Of a stretch of 64,000 nt of DNA, positions 18,856 through 27,059 are shown piece by piece. The notes under the pieces were generated by a model. That model was not told where the DNA came from, searched no databases, and saw nothing but the letters and a program-made list of their open reading frames with translations. Position numbers and translations under genes: made by a program. Every line of letters begins with the position of its first letter. The stretch's first letter is position 1. The stretch comes from Pelomonas sp. V22 (GTDB lineage Bacteria > Pseudomonadota > Gammaproteobacteria > Burkholderiales > Burkholderiaceae_C), in assembly GCF_030014915.1 (NCBI RefSeq), contig NZ_JAGIXS010000003.1:186001-250000 (forward strand), in the 5' to 3' direction.

Positions 18856-19674
18856 CTAGAAGAGATCGCCCGTCGCCGGCCCTTCTTCCGCTGGACCTTC
18901 GTGTTTGGGTTTGGGTCGGGACCGGCGTGCCTTCAAGGCGCGCGCCTTGGCGTCGACCGAAGCCTGGCGCCATTCGTCGGCAAACATGTCCGGCGAGGAG
19001 GTCCAATGCTTGGGGTCCGGCAACACCTTCCAGGGCACAGGGTCCGGATAGGCCAGCAGCAGTTCGGCCGGATACTGCGCGATGTACTTCGCGGCCTCCT
19101 CGTTGGAGCAATGCAGCCAGTCGTCGTAGTCCTGCTCTCGCAGGATCACGGGCATGCGTTTCTCATCGGTAGGAGCGTGCATGCGCAGGTAAATCGGATG
19201 CCCGTCTGCGTTCACGGTGAGCATGGTGAAGCTCAGGACTTCACGGCCGGCAGGGTCGTGCCAGAGGCCCCACAGGCCTGCCACCCCGAGGGGGCCGCCA
19301 TCAGCTCGCTGGATCGCCCATCGGGCGGGATCGCCCGACTCGTAGCAAGGCTCGTACAGCACCTCTGCCGGAATGACGCAACGATGTTCAGATTGCCAGG
19401 CCTCCCTGAAGGCCGGCTTGCTGGTCTTGGTCTCCGACCGGCAGTTGTAGGTTTTGCGACCAAAGGCCAGGTTCTCTGCCCACTCAGGAAGCAGGCCGAA
19501 CAGGCCAATCAGGCATCGCTTGGCCAGAGTGTCGCGGTGACTGGCCCGCACGATGAATGGGGCCTGGTATCCCGGGGCCGTGAACTCCGGCGGCTCTTCC
19601 TCGTCGGGTCGGACGACTCCGAAATGTGCAAGCAGTCGATCCTGCAGAGTCACCGGCCGGTAGTTCGAGCACAT
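18856..19674 (-). CDS. SOS response-associated (HMCES/YedK) protein
   Basis: 272-aa SRAP-family protein that covalently caps abasic sites in single-stranded DNA. The start was set at the ATG giving MCSNYRP, because the second residue must be the catalytic Cys2 exposed after Met removal. The frame extends upstream but would bury it. Other family residues are seen: NCRSET (the conserved Asn of the NARSE segment), AEVLYEP with the active-site Glu, and MHAPTDEKRMPVIL with the conserved His. The C-terminus is Lys/Arg/Glu-rich and probably disordered. No partner in the immediate context. Confidence 0.93.
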   Translation of the reverse strand: MCSNYRPVTLQDRLLAHFGVVRPDEEEPPEFTAPGYQAPFIVRASHRDTLAKRCLIGLFGLLPEWAENLAFGRKTYNCRSETKTSKPAFREAWQSEHRCVIPAEVLYEPCYESGDPARWAIQRADGGPLGVAGLWGLWHDPAGREVLSFTMLTVNADGHPIYLRMHAPTDEKRMPVILREQDYDDWLHCSNEEAAKYIAQYPAELLLAYPDPVPWKVLPDPKHWTSSPDMFADEWRQASVDAKARALKARRSRPKPKHEGPAEEGPATGDLF

Positions 19675-19741
19675 GCTTGCGACTTTACACACCGCCGGTG
19701 CCTGCATGCGAGGGCAGTCGGCATGCGGCGCGCTGCCGCCA

Positions 19742-22700
19742 TCAGCGCCAGCGCCACAACCAGATCAGATCGACCGCGTTGTCGTCCCCACTCTGGGCCC
19801 GCAGCGTGAAGCGCTGGGCGATGCGGTAGACCAGCTGCCAGCTGCCCGTCGTGGCATTCAGGCCGCGCTCATAGCCCACGTACCAGCGGCGCGAGAGCTG
19901 CTTGCCGAGGCGCACCACGGTGCCGCGCGCGTCTTCGTCGTTCTGCGACAGCGAGAGCTCGTCGAGGCCGAGGTTCTTCATCAAGCGGCCCGAGGGGCTT
20001 TCGCCTTCGCCGCTCAAGAGGGCCAGGGCGGCACGCTGCAGTACGGCGGTGTCGGCCCGGCCGAGGCCCTCGGGTGCGCGACCGAGCAGCAGCCACGAGA
20101 GCTTGTCGGTGTCGCTCATGTCCGGGTCGGCGTAGAGCTTGATGCGCGGTGCCAGCGCCGTGCCGGTGAGGGCGACGCCGACCGAGACATCGGTGTTGGG
20201 CCGCAACGCCAGCACGTCGAGGCGCGGGTTGTCGTAGGGGCCGGTGAAGATCAGCTCACCCTTCTCGATCTCCAGCTTCTGGCCATAGGCCGCGTAGGTG
20301 CCGCCCACGGTGCGCAGGCTGCCGGTCAGCCGCGTACTGGCATCGCGCTGAACCAGCTTGAGCTCGCCGGCGAGGCGACTCTCGAAGCCTCGGCCGCGCA
20401 GCTGCAGCTTGTCGCCGGCGTCCATTGCGAGGTCGATGCGGACCTTGCGCGGCTTGGCCGGCGCCTGCGCTGCAGCCGGTGCGCTGGCGGCCTGCGGGCG
20501 TATGACCTGCACGTCGTCATCCAGGCTGGGCGCATCACCGCGCGAGAAATCGAAGAGCGCGCTGTCGACCTTGATGCGGCCGTCCAGCTCCAGCGATTGC
20601 TCGGCCAACGCCAGCTTGGCCTCGCCGCTGATCTGGGCGCGGCGGTCGACGCGGTTCAAGAGTGTCAGCCCCTCGGCCTTGATCTGCAGCTGCGCCTGCG
20701 GCTTCTCGCCGAGCACCGCCTGGCCGCTGGCCGTGATTTGGCCTTCGGGGCCATGGGCGAGGAAGCGCACGAGCTCGGCGCGCTCGCCCACCAGTTTCAA
20801 AAGGAAGTCGGCATCGCGCACGTCCACGCCCAGCAGCGGGTTGCGCAGCGAGAGCTTCTGCCCCTCGGCCTGGCCCAGCAGCTGCGGCGCTTCCAGCGTG
20901 CCGGCCAGCGCGAGTCCGGCCGTGAGCGCACCGCCAACGCGCCAGCCCGGCGGCACCCAGCGACCCCACAGGCCCACGTTGGCGACATTGGCCTGCAGCA
21001 TGCCTTCCAGGCTGGACTTCGGCCCGGGCCACAGCGCCTGTGGATCGGCTTGCAGCGTCACGGTGGCGCCGAGCAGGCCGAGGCTGCTGCCGCCCAAGGC
21101 CTGGTGGAACTGCCAGCGGCCATCGCGCGCCTGAAGCGCGAGGCGCAGGGCATCGAGCCCGAGTTGCTGTGGGCCGCGCTCGTCGGTCACGCTCAGGTCG
21201 CCGCGCTCGCGCAAGAGCTCGATATCGATCTCGACCTTGGGGCTGCTTCTGAGCTTGATCTGGCCGACTATCACCAGGTCACCGCCCCAGCCGAAGTCCG
21301 GCTGCCAGCGGCGCAGCAGCGGTGCCACGGCCAGCGGCTCGAGCTGGATGTCGGCCTGCAGCGCACCGGCCGGTTGCCACTCACCCCGGCGCCAGGCCAG
21401 TGCCGCGCCACCGACCTCGATGCGGCCCGGCTGCAAGCGCAGGCTGCTGGGGCCGGCGGCCAGGCCGCGCTCGAAACCGAGCTCGAAGCCGAGCGCGCCC
21501 TGGCTGGATACCCAGGCCGGCTGCTCGGGCCGGGCAGGGCGCAGCAGCAGCTCGCTGATCGAACCCTGCCAGCGCAGCCCCCGCTCGCTGTTCAGCTGGG
21601 GCAGGGCATCGAAGCCGGCTTGCAATGAGGCGCGTACTTTTGATGCTAGCTTGCCGCTCTCGCCCAGCATGGATTGCAGGGCCGGCGTCAGCGCCAGCTG
21701 GGCATCGAGCTCCAGCCGGGCCTGATGTCGGGCCCAGCTGCCTTGCAGATCCAGCAGGGCGCGGCCCACCTGATGGCCGGCGCCCTGGCCCATGCCTTGG
21801 GCCTGCAGTTGCAGGCGAAGTGGCGCGTCCAGCGTGCTGCCGGCCTCGCCTTGCAGGTTCAGCTGGGTGATGCGCCATTCGCTGGCGGTGCTCTTGTTTT
21901 CGGCCCACAGCAGGTCGCGGCCCTGCAGCTCGCCGCTCACCGCCGAGGGACGCAGCTCGGCATCGAGCAGTAGCTTGAGCTTGCCCAGCAGCGATCCCGC
22001 AAGGCGGGCTTCCGGCTGCCACAGGGCCAGCAACGGCGCGAACGCGGCGAGGCGCGGCGCTTGCAGCTCGACCTGGGCGTTGCCTGGCTGGGCCTCGGCC
22101 TGCACGCGGTTCTCGCCGCTGCTGATTTGGGCCACCAGACGCGGCGCGCTGCCGGCGCTGGCCTGGTAGTCGGCCTGGCCTTGCAGCGCCTGGCCTTGCA
22201 GGCGACTTGGCTGCAGCTCCAGGCGAGCCGTGCCGAGGGGCCAGCGCTGGCCGGCAGGCGCTGCCTGAAGATCGATCTGCGCCTCGGCGCTGAGCCCATG
22301 CTCGCCGCGCTGCCAGGCCGAGCCGGCCGTGCCGGCCCAGAGCAGGCGCGGGTCGAAGGATTGCAGCCGCGCGCTGCCCTTGAGCTTCCACGCGGCCGAC
22401 AACTGCACGTCACCCTGGGCCTGAAGCTGGGAGCCGCCGGCCTGCAGCAGCAGCTCGCTCAGATGCACTTGCTGGCGGTTGCCCTCGGCGGCCAGGCGCA
22501 GTTGCAGCGGCGGCTTGTTGGCCGCCTTCTCGAACTGGGCCTCCAGCTGGGCCTGCAGTTTCATCGCGCCTGCTAGGCCCTGGCCGCTGGCCTGGAGGCT
22601 GCCGCTCCAGCGCAGCGCCGCGAGCCGGCCGTCAAGTTCGGCGCTGCGCAGTTCGCGGATGCGGCTGTCGATCTGCCAGCTGCCATCGCCGGCATGGCGG

Positions 22701-23731
22701 CCCTGCGCGCTGACGCGCCCGGCGGCGGCGCGCCCGTCGCCGAGTTCGAGTTCCAGCGATTGCAATTGCAACTGGTCGGGATGCTGGGGCGGAGCCTGCA
22801 GGCTGAGCTGCACGGTGCGCAGCGGCAGCCGGCCCTGGTCCCAGCGGCCGGCCAGGCCATTGCTGAGGTGGGCCAGCAACTGCGCCGGTTGCTGCCAGCC
22901 ACTCGCCTTCAGCTCGGCTTGGCCCGTGAGCGCCGTGCGCGGCGCCTGGCTGTAGAGCGCGGCCAGGTCCAGGCGCTCGACCTGGGCCTGCAGGGCGGCG
23001 AGCGGCCAGGCAGCAAAGGGCAGGACCTGGGCCTGAGCGCGCAACGATTGCCCCTCGGCCTGCAGGCTGAGCGCCGTGGCGATGCTGCTGAGCTGGCCGC
23101 TCAGCGTGGCCTGGGCCTCCCAGGGCCGGCCGGCCGTGCCGTCGTCCTTGAGTTGCACCTGGCCTTGCAGCGGCAGCGGCGAATCGGCACCGAGCTGGAG
23201 CTCTCCGGCGAGTGTCAGGCGATCCCAATGCAGCCTTTTCAGTTGCAGGCGGTGCTGGGTGCCGAGGCTCAGGGCGCCGCTGATCTCGCGCAGCGGCTGC
23301 TGCTCAAGGCCTGGCACCACCAACTCGCCGATGCTCACGCGGGCAACGGCCAGTTCCAGCGGCAGGCGCAGATCGGCCGGGGCCTGCAAGGGCGTGCTCG
23401 TGACCTTGGGCGCGCTCTGGTAGGCGAGGCGCTCGGCCTCCAGGCTGGCGATCGTCAGGCGGCGGGCCCAGACGCCGAGGGTCAGGTCTTGCCAGCGCAG
23501 GCCCCGCAGGTCCAGGCTGTCGCCACCGGGCAGGGCCACATGGACCTGGCGGGCCGAGAAACTGCCCAGCAGCGAACCCTGCGGTGCCTGCACCTGCACG
23601 CCCGGCAGCCGCGCCAGCAGCCAGGCGCTGCCCGACTCGGTGCTGGCCAGGCCATAGGCACCGAGTACGGTGGTGAGCGTGAGCACCGGCACGGCGAGCG
23701 CCGTGCCGATCAGCCAGCGTGTGCGGCGCAT
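19742..23731 (-). CDS. tamB: translocation and assembly module subunit TamB
   Basis: A 1329-aa inner-membrane-anchored protein spanning the periplasm, with one N-terminal transmembrane helix (TALAVPVLTLTTVLGAYGLA). A very long beta-taco region of repeated amphipathic strands follows. The C-terminal TamB/DUF490 domain ends in the aromatic tail VDLIWLWRWR that contacts the outer-membrane partner. It works with TamA in outer-membrane protein insertion and/or lipid transport. The stop codon of tamA overlaps its ATG (TGATG), so expression is coupled. The length and repeat-rich beta composition are typical of the family. Confidence 0.93.
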   Translation of the reverse strand: MRRTRWLIGTALAVPVLTLTTVLGAYGLASTESGSAWLLARLPGVQVQAPQGSLLGSFSARQVHVALPGGDSLDLRGLRWQDLTLGVWARRLTIASLEAERLAYQSAPKVTSTPLQAPADLRLPLELAVARVSIGELVVPGLEQQPLREISGALSLGTQHRLQLKRLHWDRLTLAGELQLGADSPLPLQGQVQLKDDGTAGRPWEAQATLSGQLSSIATALSLQAEGQSLRAQAQVLPFAAWPLAALQAQVERLDLAALYSQAPRTALTGQAELKASGWQQPAQLLAHLSNGLAGRWDQGRLPLRTVQLSLQAPPQHPDQLQLQSLELELGDGRAAAGRVSAQGRHAGDGSWQIDSRIRELRSAELDGRLAALRWSGSLQASGQGLAGAMKLQAQLEAQFEKAANKPPLQLRLAAEGNRQQVHLSELLLQAGGSQLQAQGDVQLSAAWKLKGSARLQSFDPRLLWAGTAGSAWQRGEHGLSAEAQIDLQAAPAGQRWPLGTARLELQPSRLQGQALQGQADYQASAGSAPRLVAQISSGENRVQAEAQPGNAQVELQAPRLAAFAPLLALWQPEARLAGSLLGKLKLLLDAELRPSAVSGELQGRDLLWAENKSTASEWRITQLNLQGEAGSTLDAPLRLQLQAQGMGQGAGHQVGRALLDLQGSWARHQARLELDAQLALTPALQSMLGESGKLASKVRASLQAGFDALPQLNSERGLRWQGSISELLLRPARPEQPAWVSSQGALGFELGFERGLAAGPSSLRLQPGRIEVGGAALAWRRGEWQPAGALQADIQLEPLAVAPLLRRWQPDFGWGGDLVIVGQIKLRSSPKVEIDIELLRERGDLSVTDERGPQQLGLDALRLALQARDGRWQFHQALGGSSLGLLGATVTLQADPQALWPGPKSSLEGMLQANVANVGLWGRWVPPGWRVGGALTAGLALAGTLEAPQLLGQAEGQKLSLRNPLLGVDVRDADFLLKLVGERAELVRFLAHGPEGQITASGQAVLGEKPQAQLQIKAEGLTLLNRVDRRAQISGEAKLALAEQSLELDGRIKVDSALFDFSRGDAPSLDDDVQVIRPQAASAPAAAQAPAKPRKVRIDLAMDAGDKLQLRGRGFESRLAGELKLVQRDASTRLTGSLRTVGGTYAAYGQKLEIEKGELIFTGPYDNPRLDVLALRPNTDVSVGVALTGTALAPRIKLYADPDMSDTDKLSWLLLGRAPEGLGRADTAVLQRAALALLSGEGESPSGRLMKNLGLDELSLSQNDEDARGTVVRLGKQLSRRWYVGYERGLNATTGSWQLVYRIAQRFTLRAQSGDDNAVDLIWLWRWR

Positions 23732-25551
23732 CACAGCGCAATTCCTACGCTGAAATGCATGCGCCAGCGCCCCGTGGCCTGACCGCGGGCGATGTCCAGC
23801 CGCAGCGGCCCGACCGGGCTGCGCCAGCGCACACCGGCGCCCCATCCGACGACAGGCTTCAGAGCGCCGAAGCTGTCGGCCGCCTGGCCGGCATCGATGA
23901 AGGCCGCGCCCCAGAGGCTTTGCAGGTTCTCGCTGATCGGCCGTGCCAGCTCGAGGCTGCCGGTCCAGAGCGCGCGGCCGCCAACGGCGACGCCGCTCTT
24001 CACCGGGCCGAGGTCGTGGTACGCATAGCCGCGCACCGATTCATCGCCACCGGCCCGGAACAGCAGGGTCTCGGGCAGGCCCACCGCGTTGGCGGCATAG
24101 ACCTGGCCGAGCTCGGTGCGCACATTGGCATACCAGCCGTTCAGCGGCTTGTACCAGTTCAGCAAGAGCCGCGAGCGGCCGAACAGACCGCTCTGCGCGT
24201 CGCTGCTGTCGGCGCGGCCGGCGCCGAGTTCCAGCTTGGCGGTGTAGCCCTCGGTGGGCAGCAGGATGGAGTCGACGCGGCGGCGCGTCCAGTTGCCGTT
24301 CAGCGAAAGCGCGCCGCTCTGGATTTCGCCCGCGGTCGAGGTCTCGCGGGCGCGGGTGGCGTCCACGAAGATCAGGCGCTCGTCCTCGGTGGTCTCGCGC
24401 AGCCGGCCCAGGCGCAGGCTGAGGCTGGTGACGATCTTGTCGCCCGAGCGGTCTTGCGCGCTGCGCAGTGCGGCCAGGTTGCGCTGCATGTCGGGCTGCG
24501 GATAGGAAGACAGCTCCAGGTCGGCGGCGCGCAGGTCACGGCCCAGGTCGAGCTTGGTGCGCGCACGCAGGGCCAGGCCGAACGGTTGGCGGTGCAGGTG
24601 CTCCAGCGTGACGCGCTGGCCGGTGTTGGCGTGGTAGCCGATGCCGGTCGTGGCCTGCTGGCGTGGCGACTCGCGCAGCTTGATCAGCACCGGTGCGGCG
24701 GCGGCCAGCTCGGCATCGCGCTGGATGTCGACCGCCACCGCATCGAACAGCTGGGTTTTCTGCAAGCGCTCCTGGAACTCCAGCAGCGCCTTCTCGGTGT
24801 AGGCCTGCCCGGGCTTGAAGCCGGCCAGGCGCGTCACGGCCTCGGCCGGGTAGAACTCGAGGCCCTCGATGCGCAGTTCGCCGAGGTGGAAGAGGGGACC
24901 GCTGTCCAGCGTCAGCTCCAGGTCTACCGCTTGCTCGGCCGTGTGGACCTGCGCATGGGTCGCGGCCCAGCGTGCCAGCGGATAGCCCTGGGCGCGGGCG
25001 CGCACCAGGGCTTCGCTCTTGGCGGTGGACCAGCGCGTTTGCGTGAAACGGTACTCGGCCTCGAGCGGCCAGTTCGACTGCAAGGCCTCGCGCAAGGGAG
25101 CGCCTGCAGCAGCGGCGATCTCGCCCTCGAAGGACCAGGTCACGCGGCGCACGCGGCTGGGCGTGCCAGCGGTGACCTTGATGCGTATCAGCGGCTTGCT
25201 GCTGTCTCTGGCCTCGAGCAGGGCCTCGACCTGGGCATCGAAGTAGCCGGCCGTTTCCAGCAGCGACTTGGCCTGGGCCGGCGCCAGCAGGCGCAGCCGG
25301 TCCAGCTCGACGCTGCTGGGTCGCTCGGCCTCGGGCGTGCGCTGGAAACGGGCCAGGTCCAGGTGTTCCTCCAGCAGCTCGCGCAGATTGGCGGACGGCG
25401 CTTCGATCTGCAGCTCGTAACTTTGCACCAGGCGCTGCTCCGGCGTGGTGGGGGCTGGCTTCTCGGGCTTGTCTTCGAGCCCCTGGAAGAGGGCGCAGCC
25501 ACCAAGGCTGAGCAGCAGCAAGGCGGCAGCAGGGAGACGCAGCAAACTCAT
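23731..25551 (-). CDS. tamA: TamA, Omp85-family outer-membrane protein
   Basis: 606-aa outer-membrane beta-barrel partner of TamB. The N-terminus MSLLRLPAAALLLLSLGGCA is a lipoprotein-type signal with Cys at about residue 19 (an LGGC lipobox, slightly off consensus). POTRA domains follow (for example RVRRVTWSFEGEI and FHLGELRIEGLEFYPAEAV). The C-terminal barrel has LFRAGGDESVRGYAY (the Omp85 RGY/F loop) and ends in FSVGIAL. The start overlaps the stop of the vWA gene (ATGA), and its stop overlaps the tamB start. A lipid anchor on a TamA barrel is unusual relative to the E. coli protein. Confidence 0.9.
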   Translation of the reverse strand: MSLLRLPAAALLLLSLGGCALFQGLEDKPEKPAPTTPEQRLVQSYELQIEAPSANLRELLEEHLDLARFQRTPEAERPSSVELDRLRLLAPAQAKSLLETAGYFDAQVEALLEARDSSKPLIRIKVTAGTPSRVRRVTWSFEGEIAAAAGAPLREALQSNWPLEAEYRFTQTRWSTAKSEALVRARAQGYPLARWAATHAQVHTAEQAVDLELTLDSGPLFHLGELRIEGLEFYPAEAVTRLAGFKPGQAYTEKALLEFQERLQKTQLFDAVAVDIQRDAELAAAAPVLIKLRESPRQQATTGIGYHANTGQRVTLEHLHRQPFGLALRARTKLDLGRDLRAADLELSSYPQPDMQRNLAALRSAQDRSGDKIVTSLSLRLGRLRETTEDERLIFVDATRARETSTAGEIQSGALSLNGNWTRRRVDSILLPTEGYTAKLELGAGRADSSDAQSGLFGRSRLLLNWYKPLNGWYANVRTELGQVYAANAVGLPETLLFRAGGDESVRGYAYHDLGPVKSGVAVGGRALWTGSLELARPISENLQSLWGAAFIDAGQAADSFGALKPVVGWGAGVRWRSPVGPLRLDIARGQATGRWRMHFSVGIAL

Positions 25552-26732
25552 TTGGACAGCAGGCGCATGGCCCCTTCCAGGCCGGTCAGCGTGAGCGGGA
25601 ACATGCGCTGCTGCATCAGCTGCTGGATCAGGGCGATGCTCTGGCGGTACTGCCAGACACCCTGCGGCTCCGGGTTGATCCAGGCGTACTTGGGGAAGGC
25701 ATGGGTAAGGCGCTGCAGCCATTCGGCGCCCGCTTCCTCGTTGTTGTATTCCACGCTGCCTCCCGCCTGCAGGATCTCGTAGGGGCTCATCGTGGCATCG
25801 CCAACGAAGATCAGCTTGTAGTCACGGTTGTACTTGCGAATGATGTCCCAGGTCGGGAACTTCTCGGCGAAGCGGCGGCGGTTGTTCTTCCAGACGAAGT
25901 CGTAGACGCAGTTGTGGAAGTAATAGAACTCGAGGTGCTTGAACTCGCTCTTGACGGCCGAGAACAGCTCCTCGACGCGGTGGATGTGCTCGTCCATGGT
26001 GCCGCCCACGTCCATCAAGAGCAGCACCTTCACCTTGTTGTGGCGCTCCGGGATCATGCGGATGTCCAGCATGCCGGCATTGGCGGCGGTCTTGTGGATG
26101 GTGTCGTCCAGGTCGAGCTCCAGCTCCGAGCCCTCGCGCGCGAAGCGGCGCAGGCGGCGCAGGGCGACCTTGATGTTGCGGATGCCGAGCTCGAGCTGGT
26201 CGTCGTAGTCCTTGTAGCTGCGCTGGTCCCAGACCTTCACGGCGCTCTTGTTGCCGCCCTTGCCGCCAATCCGGATGCCCTGCGGGTTGTAGCCGCTGTT
26301 GCCAAACGGGCTGGTGCCGCCCGTGCCTATCCAGCGGTTGCCGCCTTCGTGGCGTTCCTTCTGCTCCTCCAGCCGCTCCTGCAGCGTCTTCATCAGCTCG
26401 TCCCAGCCCATCTTCTCGATGGCCGCCTTCTGCTCGGGCGTGAGGTTCAGTTCCAGGTGCTGCTTCAGCCAGTCGGCGGGCAGCTCCTTCGTGAAGTCGG
26501 TCAGCAGCTCCACGCCCTTGAAATAGGCGGCGAAGGCGCGGTCGAAGCGGTCGAAGTGGGCCTCGTCCTTGACCAGGCAGGTGCGGGCCAGGAAGTAGAA
26601 ATCGTCGACCGAAGGCGTGCCCTCGTCGCCGCCGATCACGCCCTTCTTCAGCGCTTCGATCAGGGTCAGGTATTCCTTGACCGAGACCGGCAGCTTGGCG
26701 GCGCGCAACGTGAAGAAGAAGGGGATCAGCAT
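25548..26732 (-). CDS. vWA domain protein, CoxE-like
   Basis: A 394-aa cytoplasmic protein of the MoxR-partner type. The C-terminal von Willebrand A domain carries the MIDAS segment LLLMDVGGTMDEH, with GDATMSPYEI as a later metal-site loop. The N-terminal half is helical and acidic, with a Gly-rich linker around residues 130-165. Such proteins act with a MoxR AAA+ ATPase in metal insertion or complex maturation. The matching MoxR gene is 5.4 kb away (32122-32979) rather than adjacent. It overlaps tamA by ATGA. Confidence 0.88.
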   Translation of the reverse strand: MLIPFFFTLRAAKLPVSVKEYLTLIEALKKGVIGGDEGTPSVDDFYFLARTCLVKDEAHFDRFDRAFAAYFKGVELLTDFTKELPADWLKQHLELNLTPEQKAAIEKMGWDELMKTLQERLEEQKERHEGGNRWIGTGGTSPFGNSGYNPQGIRIGGKGGNKSAVKVWDQRSYKDYDDQLELGIRNIKVALRRLRRFAREGSELELDLDDTIHKTAANAGMLDIRMIPERHNKVKVLLLMDVGGTMDEHIHRVEELFSAVKSEFKHLEFYYFHNCVYDFVWKNNRRRFAEKFPTWDIIRKYNRDYKLIFVGDATMSPYEILQAGGSVEYNNEEAGAEWLQRLTHAFPKYAWINPEPQGVWQYRQSIALIQQLMQQRMFPLTLTGLEGAMRLLSK

Positions 26733-27059
26733 GAAGCAGGTCAGGCAGGCAGCCGGGAGCGTCGAGGAGGGTTCGCCCGATTATGCAGAAGCCGGCCCGG
26801 GCCCAGGCGAGACTGGCGCCGCCGGTCGGCGCCTGCATCAAGGCAAGACCTGGCCCCATGAGGCCATCCCACTTGCGAATCCAAATTCGCAAGCCGATGA
26901 CTGAGCCGGCGGCGCTCTCCGCACACCACCCAGCTCAGGGGGGATGGGGCTCATATTGCGCTGATATATTCCCGCCGCTCAACAGCGCAAGAGCTGCAGA
27001 GTTTGTCTTTCGATTCAAGCGCCGCTCCTCACTCTCTTCCTTCCCCAAAGCCGCCCTCG
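26733..27059. other. divergent intergenic region with inverted repeat
   Basis: No gene seen. It separates the leftward vWA-tamA-tamB unit from the rightward GGDEF/EAL gene. It contains a perfect 9-bp inverted repeat CTTGCGAAT-CCAA-ATTCGCAAG (26872-26893), a possible operator. TATATT at 26965-26970 could be a -10 for the rightward gene, but no -35 matches. Confidence 0.55.

Noticed and set aside
19673-21628. 651-codon frame opposite tamB
   Set aside because: Shadow of tamB; composition is typical of antisense translation of GC-rich genes.
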